Position numbers and translations under genes: made by a program
The notes under the pieces: model-generated
Database searches by the model: none
What the model saw: the letters and a program-made list of their open reading frames with translations, nothing else
What the model was told of the DNA's origin: nothing
Source: Bacteroidota bacterium
Lineage (GTDB): Bacteria > Bacteroidota > Bacteroidia > Bacteroidales > UBA10428
Reading direction: 5' to 3'
DNA length: 64,000 nucleotides
NCBI GenBank assembly: GCA_016699695.1
Contig: CP065006.1
Location: 2,728,001 to 2,792,000, forward strand
In this document: piece by piece, positions 36,368 to 44,336 of the stretch
Numbering within the stretch: the stretch's first letter is position 1
Layout of the letters: the number at the start of each line of letters is the position of its first letter

Positions 36368-37324
36368 ATGAAAAAAATATTTAGTTTTCTTCTTTTACTC
36401 ACAACTACTTTTTCTTTTATTGCTGCACAAACTATAGAAGAACAAGAACGGGAGTTGTTTAAGAAGTATCAGGTGAAAGAGCGAATAAGCTATGATTTTC
36501 CCTACAAAGATGGTGTAATGGAAAAACAAGGTGTGAAAACCTCCATGAGTAAATACAACCGAAGTGGTCTAGTGGTGATGACTTTTACTTTTAATGCAAA
36601 AGGTGATACAACTGTCAAAGAATATTATGGCTATGATGCCCGCGGAAACCGTGTTTTGTATGAGCGCTACAGCGTATCTGGCGAATATAAAAAAACTTCG
36701 GAGTATGATATGGTTGATAATATTATACTGGAAGCCGGATATGACGGATCTGCTTCGTTTAAAACTGTCTATACCTACGAAAAGGGTGGGAAGGTAATGG
36801 AAATAAAGTACTATGTAGATAATCTTCTGGATGAAAAAAGGGTATATAGCTATAGCGGAAAAAATGCTAATGTATCTGTATTGCACAAAGGAAAAGACCC
36901 TAAATCGACCATACAGTTGATATTTGACGATAAAGGTCAGATTTTAAAGGAAACTACATTAGGTCTGGATGGAACCGAGCTTGAAAGACGCGTACTGCAG
37001 TACAATGCAAAGGGTCAGGTTTTGCTTGAGGAAAAATATCGTCTCGGCAAACTTAACAATCGCCTGGAATATATTTACAATGCAAATGGAGATTTGATTA
37101 AACTTTCAGAAGATACCGGGGCTAACGATAAGTACGACAAAAAACTTTACGAATACGACACCCAGGGTCGGGTATCGGTATATAAATGGAAGCGAAAAAC
37201 CGAAACTGACTATAACCTGAAAAAGTATACTTATGGTTCTTCAGGAGTTTGTGTAGAAGAATACACGAATTATCCAAAAACCAACTACAAACTCATGACC
37301 AGGTACGAGTATACCTTCTATTAG
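36368..37324 (+). CDS. Exported protein with YD/RHS-like repeats, function unknown
   Basis: The protein is 318 residues with a signal peptide (FSFLLLLTTTFSFIAAQ). The mature part consists of imperfect beta-hairpin repeats with the pattern Y.YD..GN/GR (YYGYDARGNRV, YTYEKGGKV, QYNAKGQVL, YIYNANGDLI, YEYDTQGRV, YTYGSSG), like short YD repeats. There is no RHS core or toxin domain. It is followed after 16 bases by the YrdC/YciO gene, which may be co-transcribed. I do not recognise a named family. Confidence 0.8.
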   Translation: MKKIFSFLLLLTTTFSFIAAQTIEEQERELFKKYQVKERISYDFPYKDGVMEKQGVKTSMSKYNRSGLVVMTFTFNAKGDTTVKEYYGYDARGNRVLYERYSVSGEYKKTSEYDMVDNIILEAGYDGSASFKTVYTYEKGGKVMEIKYYVDNLLDEKRVYSYSGKNANVSVLHKGKDPKSTIQLIFDDKGQILKETTLGLDGTELERRVLQYNAKGQVLLEEKYRLGKLNNRLEYIYNANGDLIKLSEDTGANDKYDKKLYEYDTQGRVSVYKWKRKTETDYNLKKYTYGSSGVCVEEYTNYPKTNYKLMTRYEYTFY

Positions 37325-37340
37325 ACTCTTTTTATCATTC

Positions 37341-37958
37341 ATGCTAATTCCCATTCATTCGGATAACCCCGGTCCACGTCAGATAAAACAGGTTGTGGAA
37401 ATTTTAAAGGCCGGTGGCGTAATTATTTACCCAACCGATACAGTGTATGGACTTGGGTGTGATATTTTCAACCAAAAAGCAGTAGAAAAGGTTGCCCGCA
37501 TCAAGGGCGTAAAACCTGAAAAGGCGAATTTTTCTATAATCTGCTCCGATCTCAGTCATCTTTCGGACTTTACCCGCGCCATTAACAACAATATTTTCAG
37601 GCTGCTTAAGAAGTGCCTGCCCGGTCCTTACACTTTTATTCTTCCTGCCAATAACAACTTGCCAGGTTCGTTTAAGAACAAGAAAAAGACTATCGGTATT
37701 CGCGTTCCAAAGCATAACATACCTCTTGCTATTGTTCAGGAATTAGGCAACCCCATACTCACCACTTCTATCCACGATAGCGATACAATTATCGATTATA
37801 CTACCGATCCGCAGCTTATTCAGGAGAATTTTGGCCACCTGGTCGATGCAGTGCTCGATGGTGGATTTGGTCACAATGTACCTTCAACCGTATTAGATTG
37901 TACTACCGATGAAGTTATTCTGGTTCGTCAGGGTCTTGGTGATGTCGATTTTATCTAG
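37341..37958 (+). CDS. YrdC/YciO/Sua5 family protein (L-threonylcarbamoyladenylate synthase-like)
   Basis: The protein is 205 residues and consists of a single YrdC domain: VVEILKAGGVIIYPTDTVYGLGCDIFN, RIKGVKPEKANFSIICSDLSHLSDF, LPGPYTFILPA, TIGIRVPKHNIPLAIV and GNPILTTSIH. It lacks the C-terminal Sua5 domain. True YrdC/Sua5 enzymes make threonylcarbamoyl-AMP for tRNA t6A37; the sequence around KPEKANFS is closer to YciO-type paralogues, so the exact role is uncertain. Confidence 0.88.
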   Translation: MLIPIHSDNPGPRQIKQVVEILKAGGVIIYPTDTVYGLGCDIFNQKAVEKVARIKGVKPEKANFSIICSDLSHLSDFTRAINNNIFRLLKKCLPGPYTFILPANNNLPGSFKNKKKTIGIRVPKHNIPLAIVQELGNPILTTSIHDSDTIIDYTTDPQLIQENFGHLVDAVLDGGFGHNVPSTVLDCTTDEVILVRQGLGDVDFI

Positions 37959-37977
37959 CGATTTATTCGTGAGACTT

Positions 37978-38124
37978 AAATTTCATGAGTTCACGAAATG
38001 AAATTTTATAGTCGAATCCCGATTTAAATCCATCGGGACTGAAAGCGGGTGCGCGGGTAAATACCCCGCCTCTTGAGGCGAATAAAATAAAATCCTGTGC
38101 AGATAAACCGTCAGCTTGCTGCGG
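37978..38124. repeat. Cluster of palindromes between the YrdC gene and trkH, including two REP-like hairpins
   Basis: An A+T-rich inverted pair AAATTTCAT (37978-37986) / ATGAAATTT (37998-38006) may end the YrdC transcript. Two G+C-rich hairpins follow: the perfect CGCCTCTTGAGGCG at 38067-38080 and CCGTCAGCTTGCTGCGG at 38108-38124. Both share a central CTTG and C/G-rich flanks, suggesting degenerate copies of one interspersed palindrome. Confidence 0.4.
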
Positions 38125-38130
38125 GGAGCT

Positions 38131-39588
38131 TCATTTTTTCCAGAATGCTGGCGAAAGGATTATCAAAGCGGTAAAGAGTTCTAAACGACCAATTAGCATT
38201 AAAAAGGAGAAAAACCATTTTCCAAAAATGCTAAAATGGCCAAAATTACCTGCCGGTCCTACTTCGCCCAAACCCGGTCCAATATTTCCAAGTGTCGCAG
38301 CAACAGCTCCTATCGAGGTTTCGAGGTCATACCCTAAAAACGAAATTACCACTATACCTATAATCACTGTGAGTATGTATACGGTAACAAACGACAGTAC
38401 ACTGGAAATTATTTTTGGATGCATGGCTTGATTGTCCAATCGCACCGGGATGATCGCATTGGGGTGAATAATTCTCTTAAGCTCCAGCAGCCCGTTCTTA
38501 ATTAATAGAACTATGCGCACGACTTTAATACTACTGGCTGTGGAACCTGCTGAACCTCCAATGAACATCAAAACCATGAGCAAAACCCATGCTATAGGAA
38601 CCCATTTCAAGTAATCCTGAGTGGCGAATCCAGTGGTAGTAATGATGCTGGCTACTTGAAAAAGAGAATGCCTGAAGGCTGATTCGGTAGAATAAGAATT
38701 ATTTGAAAGTATTAATAATGAAGTAATTATAATTGTAAATGTCAAAATTATTCCCAGATACCACCGTAACTCTTCGTTTTTCCAGATTGGTCTGAATTTT
38801 AGCTGAAAACCAAAATATGCCAGTGTGAAGTTCATTCCGGCAATTATCATAAAAATAGAAATAATGTAATGGGTGTAACCTGTCTGAAAGAAAGCGATGT
38901 TTTCTCCTTTAGTTGAGAAACCCCCTGTTGACATGGTTGTAAACGAATGGGTAACTGCATCGAAAAGGTTCATTTCGCCTGCCCATAGCAGCAAAACCTG
39001 AATGAGTGTAATTGCAGCATAAACTCCCCAGAGTATCTTGGCGGTTTCTTTTACACGTGGATGCAATTTATCAGGAGTGGGGCCAGGAACTTCTGCTACA
39101 AATAGTTGCATGCCACCAATACCTAACGTGGGCAAAACAACCAGTGACAACACAATGATTCCCATACCACCAAGCCATTGAATTAGGCTCCGCCAAAAAT
39201 GCAGCCCCAATGGTAATTGGTCAATTTCCTGAGCCGATAGTATGGAGGCACCTGTAGTGGTGAAACCTGATATGGTTTCAAAAAAGGCATCAGTATACGA
39301 CCCTATACTGCCGGAAATAACAAATGGAAGAGCACCAAATGCTGAAAAAAGCAGCCAACCAAAGGTAACAATCAGATAACCTTCTCTTTTTCCCAATTTT
39401 TTCTTTTTATCTCTGAAGAACCACCAAACTACTGTGCCAGAGAAAGAAGTGATAAATGCAGATAACAAAATTGATTTCCAGGTAGCTTCGTGATAGATTA
39501 GGGAGACAGATACGGCGGTTGCGATGAATATACCTTCAATGATGAGTAAAATACCCATGATATATCCAACAACTTTAATGTTTACCAT
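38131..39588 (-). CDS. trkH: TrkH-type potassium uptake membrane subunit
   Basis: The protein is 485 residues with about ten membrane helices and the four pore-loop repeats of the Trk/Ktr superfamily: SGFTTTGASILS, FTTMSTGGFSTKG, ITTTGFATQDYL and LGNIGPGLGEVGP. The conserved IQWLGGMGIIVLSLVVLP follows the first pore. It imports K+ together with cytoplasmic TrkA, whose gene lies 2 bases upstream on the same strand, so the pair is one operon. Confidence 0.96.
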   Translation of the reverse strand: MVNIKVVGYIMGILLIIEGIFIATAVSVSLIYHEATWKSILLSAFITSFSGTVVWWFFRDKKKKLGKREGYLIVTFGWLLFSAFGALPFVISGSIGSYTDAFFETISGFTTTGASILSAQEIDQLPLGLHFWRSLIQWLGGMGIIVLSLVVLPTLGIGGMQLFVAEVPGPTPDKLHPRVKETAKILWGVYAAITLIQVLLLWAGEMNLFDAVTHSFTTMSTGGFSTKGENIAFFQTGYTHYIISIFMIIAGMNFTLAYFGFQLKFRPIWKNEELRWYLGIILTFTIIITSLLILSNNSYSTESAFRHSLFQVASIITTTGFATQDYLKWVPIAWVLLMVLMFIGGSAGSTASSIKVVRIVLLIKNGLLELKRIIHPNAIIPVRLDNQAMHPKIISSVLSFVTVYILTVIIGIVVISFLGYDLETSIGAVAATLGNIGPGLGEVGPAGNFGHFSIFGKWFFSFLMLIGRLELFTALIILSPAFWKK

Positions 39589-39590
39589 TT

Positions 39591-40931
39591 TTAGCTAAAA
39601 AATTTTGCCGCTTTGCTTATGGCCGATGGCATGGCAAATACTATTACTTTATCGCCTTCCTGCAATTGGGTAGAACCTTTGCCAATAAAACTTTTGTCAT
39701 CGCGTATGATGCCTCCGATAATACAATCTTTCGGAAAATCAACCTTTTGCAGGATTGATTGAGTAATCTTCGCCCCAATTGGAACCATAAACTCCAACAC
39801 TTCAGCGTCTGTACCTGTCAGGCAGCGTACAGCTGTTACATTTTCACTTGTCGTAAACCTGAATATACGGCTTGCCGTAATGATTTTTTTATTGATAATG
39901 GTGTCAATTCCCATATTTTCTGCCAGGGCTATGTATTCAATGTTTTCAACTTCGGCAATGGTTTTTTTTACCCCCAGTCTTTTAGCTAACATCGCGGCCA
40001 GAATATTTACTTCGCTGTCGCCGGTAACAGCAATAAAGGCATCCATTTTGTTGAGACCTTCCTCCATAAGCAGGTTGTAGTCGCGTCCATCGCCATTAAT
40101 AACCAGGGTGTTGTTGAGCTGATTCGAAAGCGTATAACTTTTTTCGCGGTCCTTTTCAATAAGCTTCACATTATGATGACTTCCAAGCTCGTGGGCTGCA
40201 AGGGCTCCGATTTTGCTTCCGCCTAAAATCATGATATCCCGAACTTCGTATTGTTCTTTTCCGGCGTAGGCCAGAAGGTCATTGTTGTCTTTTTCAGTGG
40301 AAATCACATAAACCAGATCTCCTGCTTCGAATACATGATTGCCATTTGGAATAATCGTTTTCCCACTTCGGGTAACGGCCACTGCCCGGTAATCGTCGGT
40401 TTTGGTTTCCTTCATTATCCTGCTAAGGCTTTTGCCTATTACCGGCGAATCTTCTTCGAGTTTTATAGCAAAAAGCGCGAGCATACCTTTGGAGAAGTCT
40501 GCTATGTCTTTGCTGCCTGTTTGTTCCAGTAGTCCAATTATTTCGCGTGCTGCTATTTTTTCGGGATAGATCATGTAATCGATACCCATTTCTACAAAAT
40601 GATCACGGTATTTGGCATACAAATATTCCTGGTTGTCGATACGGGCAATGGTTTTCTTTGCTCCTAAACGTTTGCTTAATATAGCAGCAGTAATATTGAT
40701 TTCTTCTGTTTTCGCTACGGATATAAATAGGTCTACTTTTTTGATGTTTGTGTCCAATAAATCAGGAATGGAGATAGCAGAACCTGTGCGTGTCATTACA
40801 TCGAGATTCGAACCTACTTGCCTTAATTTTGCCTCATCCGGATCGAGCAGGATGATGTCGTGTTTCTCTTCACTTAGCATCTTTGCCAAATGAGAACCTA
40901 CAGCCCCTGCTCCTGCAATTACAATTTTCAT
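39591..40931 (-). CDS. trkA: TrkA potassium transport regulatory subunit, two RCK units
   Basis: The protein is 446 residues with a duplicated RCK_N-RCK_C layout. The first nucleotide-binding motif is IVIAGAGAVGSHLAKMLS at the N-terminus with Asp in ILLDPDE, and the second is IMILGGSKIGALAAHELG near residue 233. The RCK_C domains end GDLVYVISTEKD and GDKVIVFAMPSAI. It gates TrkH in response to NAD(H) or ATP. It is the first gene of the trkA-trkH operon, about 135 bases after the ComEC-like gene. Confidence 0.95.
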   Translation of the reverse strand: MKIVIAGAGAVGSHLAKMLSEEKHDIILLDPDEAKLRQVGSNLDVMTRTGSAISIPDLLDTNIKKVDLFISVAKTEEINITAAILSKRLGAKKTIARIDNQEYLYAKYRDHFVEMGIDYMIYPEKIAAREIIGLLEQTGSKDIADFSKGMLALFAIKLEEDSPVIGKSLSRIMKETKTDDYRAVAVTRSGKTIIPNGNHVFEAGDLVYVISTEKDNNDLLAYAGKEQYEVRDIMILGGSKIGALAAHELGSHHNVKLIEKDREKSYTLSNQLNNTLVINGDGRDYNLLMEEGLNKMDAFIAVTGDSEVNILAAMLAKRLGVKKTIAEVENIEYIALAENMGIDTIINKKIITASRIFRFTTSENVTAVRCLTGTDAEVLEFMVPIGAKITQSILQKVDFPKDCIIGGIIRDDKSFIGKGSTQLQEGDKVIVFAMPSAISKAAKFFS

Positions 40932-41065
40932 TATTAGTGATTAATTCAAGCTGCAAAATAAACATGTTTACGGGTTAATTCGCAATGACAACCGACATTT
41001 TTCAATGAATTGCCCTTCCTGTGTAATTTAATTCGCAAGGCTTTTTTGTTGAAGTTAAGTGTTGG

Positions 41066-43153
41066 TTAGTACAAGGGAATGGTAAATGCACCGTTTTGGG
41101 CTAAATCTATTGTTTCAAGTTCTTTGGTTAAGGCAAATTTTACCCACTTATCGCGCGCATAATTGCTTAAAGTATTGCCAAGGATAATGGGGCCTGTCCA
41201 TTCAAAATTTGCACTTGGCATAACTTTTCCAAAGACATAAAGGTAGCTTTTGTGATTACTTGTGAATTTTGAAGGCAGATATTTTTCTGTCATTATCAGT
41301 TCAATTTCATCGTTAGCACTGATAAGGGTATAGCCATTTTGGGCCTCTGTGGTTCCGTCCTTTTCATGTCTGCTGTAAAGGCGAAAAGTTTCTACAGGTT
41401 CGTGAATACGCATTTTTAACCAATGTTTCTTCAGGTAATATTTTTTCAAACTTTCAAACCTTGACTCACTGCTACTTACAATCAGGAAGTTTTTATTGTC
41501 ACCATAAATGCCAATCATTTCGGCACCCGGTTGGGCATAGGCAATGAGTTTCCGATTCTGATTATGTGTTTGGGTTTGGTAAAACGCATATCCTGACCAA
41601 AGCAGAAACATAGCCAAAGCCATTAGTAGCAATTTATTCCTGGCTTCCAAAAGCCATTTGGAAAGCAAAATTAAAATCGCAAAGGAAAACAGTATAGCAG
41701 GTCTGTCAAAGTGTATATTCTCTATCACAGAACCAGGTAACTTCTCAACAAATATTATCCACTTATTAGCGACTTGAAGGCAAAATTCCAGTATCCACGA
41801 TACAATTTCCCTCAACAAGGGTATTTCCGCAATAACCAGAGCTGCTATTGCCAAAACAAGAGCGAAAGCAAACAAAGGGATCAACACCAGGTTGGCTAAC
41901 CAGAAATAAACAGGAAACTGGTTAAAATAATATAAGGTAACTGGAGCTGTAATTAATTGTGCGGCAAAAGTAACGGTAAGTAATTTGAACACATAATCGG
42001 CCAGATAAGATTTAAACTCGAACAACTTATAAAAATGAGGTTGAAAAAACACTATCCCGCCAACGGCCAGAAAAGACAACTGAAAACCAACATGAAACAA
42101 AATTAACGGATTAATAAGAAGCATAATTAAAGCAGCCAGGGCTAACAGATTAAACATATTTATTTCGCGCTTAATCGATCTTCCTAAAGCGAAAACTGTA
42201 AACATGATGGCTGCCCTGATTACCGAAGGCGAAAGGCCGGTGATGAGTGCATAAAACCAAATGATTAGAACTATTACAACAGTTTTTATTTGTCTAGTCC
42301 AAGGATTTTTATCCAATATTGCCAGTAAAAAATTCAGAAAAAGGTAGAGTATTCCAACATGTAGGCCAGATACCGCCAGAACATGAATTACGCCTGTGTT
42401 AGCATAGCTTTTTTCAATTTCGTCCGAAAGTAGATCGCGGTTGCCAAGGGTTAATGCTGTTACTACGGCCAAGGCATTTGGCTCCTCCAACATCGAGGCA
42501 AATTGTTGCATGGCTCTTGCTTGTATGTTGGTGGCCAGACGTTTGACAGGGAATCTTTTCCCCGATTTTATGACCAAAAAGTCCTTCGATACATATCCTT
42601 TGCAAAAATAGCCTCTTTGTGCCTGATAGAGGCTTGCATTCCATTCGTTGGGATTCCCATTGTTCTTAATAGGTTTTAAAGTGGCTTTAAAGAAAACCCT
42701 CGATCCTATTTGAGTGGTATCGGCAAGCAGACTATCTTTGTTGGTATAGAGAAGCGCCTTTACCGGTCTTGTTTTTAAAAAAGAAGCTTGCTTATCGTTA
42801 ATCAGCAAAACAGGCAGTAATGTCGAATTGCTTTTTCGTTGAGGCTTTTCGCAAATTATACCTTGCCAGATACCTTCATTTTCAAATTTTGTAGGTATTT
42901 TTACGCTGTAAAACGTGTTGCACATTGCAATTGTCATTATCAGCAAGAATAAAATAGTACTGGAAATTAGGCGATGGTTTGTTTTATTTTGCTGAACTAT
43001 GATGATGAAAATACCTGTAGAAATGCTCACAAACAAGATTACAGAAGGATCAGAAAGATATTTGCCGGCATAAAATGCGAGCAGGATGCCCATGATATAA
43101 GCAATTAGTACTCTGACCAGAGGTGTTCTACGTAAATACAATTTGCTTTTCAT
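41066..43153 (-). CDS. ComEC/Rec2 family membrane protein without a recognisable beta-lactamase domain
   Basis: The protein is 695 residues. Two N-terminal helices and a DUF4131-like soluble region (about 35-200) are followed by the competence domain with about eight helices (LAVVTALTLGNRDLLSDEIEKSYANTGVIHVLAVSGLHVGILY, ALITGLSPSVIRAAIMF, PLILFHVGFQLSFLAVGGI). The last 170 residues have no HxHxDH motif of the metallo-beta-lactamase domain found in full-length ComEC. ComEC forms the DNA uptake channel in transformation. Whether this short form works in DNA uptake is unknown. Confidence 0.9.
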   Translation of the reverse strand: MKSKLYLRRTPLVRVLIAYIMGILLAFYAGKYLSDPSVILFVSISTGIFIIIVQQNKTNHRLISSTILFLLIMTIAMCNTFYSVKIPTKFENEGIWQGIICEKPQRKSNSTLLPVLLINDKQASFLKTRPVKALLYTNKDSLLADTTQIGSRVFFKATLKPIKNNGNPNEWNASLYQAQRGYFCKGYVSKDFLVIKSGKRFPVKRLATNIQARAMQQFASMLEEPNALAVVTALTLGNRDLLSDEIEKSYANTGVIHVLAVSGLHVGILYLFLNFLLAILDKNPWTRQIKTVVIVLIIWFYALITGLSPSVIRAAIMFTVFALGRSIKREINMFNLLALAALIMLLINPLILFHVGFQLSFLAVGGIVFFQPHFYKLFEFKSYLADYVFKLLTVTFAAQLITAPVTLYYFNQFPVYFWLANLVLIPLFAFALVLAIAALVIAEIPLLREIVSWILEFCLQVANKWIIFVEKLPGSVIENIHFDRPAILFSFAILILLSKWLLEARNKLLLMALAMFLLWSGYAFYQTQTHNQNRKLIAYAQPGAEMIGIYGDNKNFLIVSSSESRFESLKKYYLKKHWLKMRIHEPVETFRLYSRHEKDGTTEAQNGYTLISANDEIELIMTEKYLPSKFTSNHKSYLYVFGKVMPSANFEWTGPIILGNTLSNYARDKWVKFALTKELETIDLAQNGAFTIPLY

Positions 43154-43186
43154 TTGAATGAAAAGATGACTAAAAGGGAATTTTTA

Positions 43187-43194
43187 TAGCTTTG
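43187..43194 (+). promoter_or_regulatory. Putative -7 promoter element of the dihydroorotate dehydrogenase-like gene
   Basis: TAGCTTTG matches TAnnTTTG exactly, 43 bases before the start codon at 43238. The nearest upstream TTTG (43153-43156) is too far away to be the -33 element. Confidence 0.4.
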
Positions 43195-43237
43195 AAAAAA
43201 AATGTAATTTAAAACAATAAATAAAAAACATAAGAAA

Positions 43238-44251
43238 ATGATCGATTTAAAAACAAATTACCTTGGTATTGAGCTAAAGAACCCTATTGTATTGGGAGCA
43301 AGTAATTTGGTTAATAACCTTGATAATGTAAAACGAGCAGAGGCAAGTGGTGTGGCTGCCATTGTATATAAATCTTTATTCGAAGAGCAGATTCAACTCG
43401 AACGCGCTCAGTTGGATGATCAGCTTGAGGAGTATGCCGAACGTGGTGCAGAAATGACCAGTATCTTCCCGAATATCGAGCATGCCGGACCAGAAGAGCA
43501 CCTTTTTAACCTGGCCCGTGTAAAGCAAAATGTTAAAATTCCTGTAATTGCCAGCCTGAATGCTATATTAAAAGAGTCGTGGATTGATTATGCCCAGCAG
43601 ATGGAAAAAACAGGTGTGGATGCCATTGAAATTAACTTCTTTTATGTTCCGAAAAAATCCGACCTCGATGGCCATTTGGTTGTGCAGGAACAAGTAGAGA
43701 TATTAAAAGCAATAAAAAGTAGTGTAAAAATACCAGTGAGTGTTAAATTGAGTCCATTTTACGCCAATCCCTTGCACATTATTTCAATGCTCGAGAAAGC
43801 TGGTGCCAATGGTTTTGTATTGTTGAACCGGTTGTTTCAGCCCGATATCGATATCGAAAAAGAGTCTCACCTTGCCAGCCTGACCTTGAGTAGCCCGGAT
43901 GACCATCGTTTGCCGCTTCGCTTTGCCGGTTTGTTGTATGGCAATGTAAAGGCAAGCATTTGCAGCAACACAGGCATTTATACCGGAGCCGATGTAGTTA
44001 AAATGATTCTTGCTGGTGCAGATTGTGTGCAGGTAGTAAGCACACTTTACAAGAACAAAATAGAGTATGTTAGCACCATGCTTGAAGATATTACCGCCTG
44101 GATGGAAAAGAAATCCTATAAATCAATTAAAGACTTCCAGGGTAAGCTTTCACACAAAAACACAAACGATCCATTCGTTTATAAAAGGGCACAATATATC
44201 GACCTGCTTCTCAAATCGGACGATATCTTTAAAAAATACCCGGTATTATAA
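43238..44251 (+). CDS. Dihydroorotate dehydrogenase-like flavoprotein
   Basis: The protein is 337 residues with a TIM-barrel DHODH-like fold: LKTNYLGIELKNPIVLGASNLVNN at the start, VPVSVKLSPFYANPLHI as phosphate/FMN region, GANGFVLLNRLF and SICSNTGIYTGADVVKMILAGADCVQVVSTLYKN at the C-terminus. It lacks the usual catalytic serine/cysteine context of PyrD and is not next to pyrimidine genes. The homologues I know are annotated only as DHODH-like, so the substrate is open. It stands as a single gene before a bidirectional terminator. Confidence 0.85.
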   Translation: MIDLKTNYLGIELKNPIVLGASNLVNNLDNVKRAEASGVAAIVYKSLFEEQIQLERAQLDDQLEEYAERGAEMTSIFPNIEHAGPEEHLFNLARVKQNVKIPVIASLNAILKESWIDYAQQMEKTGVDAIEINFFYVPKKSDLDGHLVVQEQVEILKAIKSSVKIPVSVKLSPFYANPLHIISMLEKAGANGFVLLNRLFQPDIDIEKESHLASLTLSSPDDHRLPLRFAGLLYGNVKASICSNTGIYTGADVVKMILAGADCVQVVSTLYKNKIEYVSTMLEDITAWMEKKSYKSIKDFQGKLSHKNTNDPFVYKRAQYIDLLLKSDDIFKKYPVL

Positions 44252-44300
44252 ATCAGCTTTTTTAGAGCAGAACATGGTTTATAGTTAAAATTGAACTAGA

Positions 44301-44330
44301 TAAAAAAGGGTCCCGAAAGGACCCTTTTTT
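44301..44330. terminator. Bidirectional terminator between the DHODH-like gene and the OmpA/PD40 gene
   Basis: The stem AAAAAAGGGTCC / GGACCCTTTTTT with a CGAAA loop has A and T tracts on both sides and separates two convergent genes. Confidence 0.9.
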
Positions 44331-44336
44331 TTCTGG

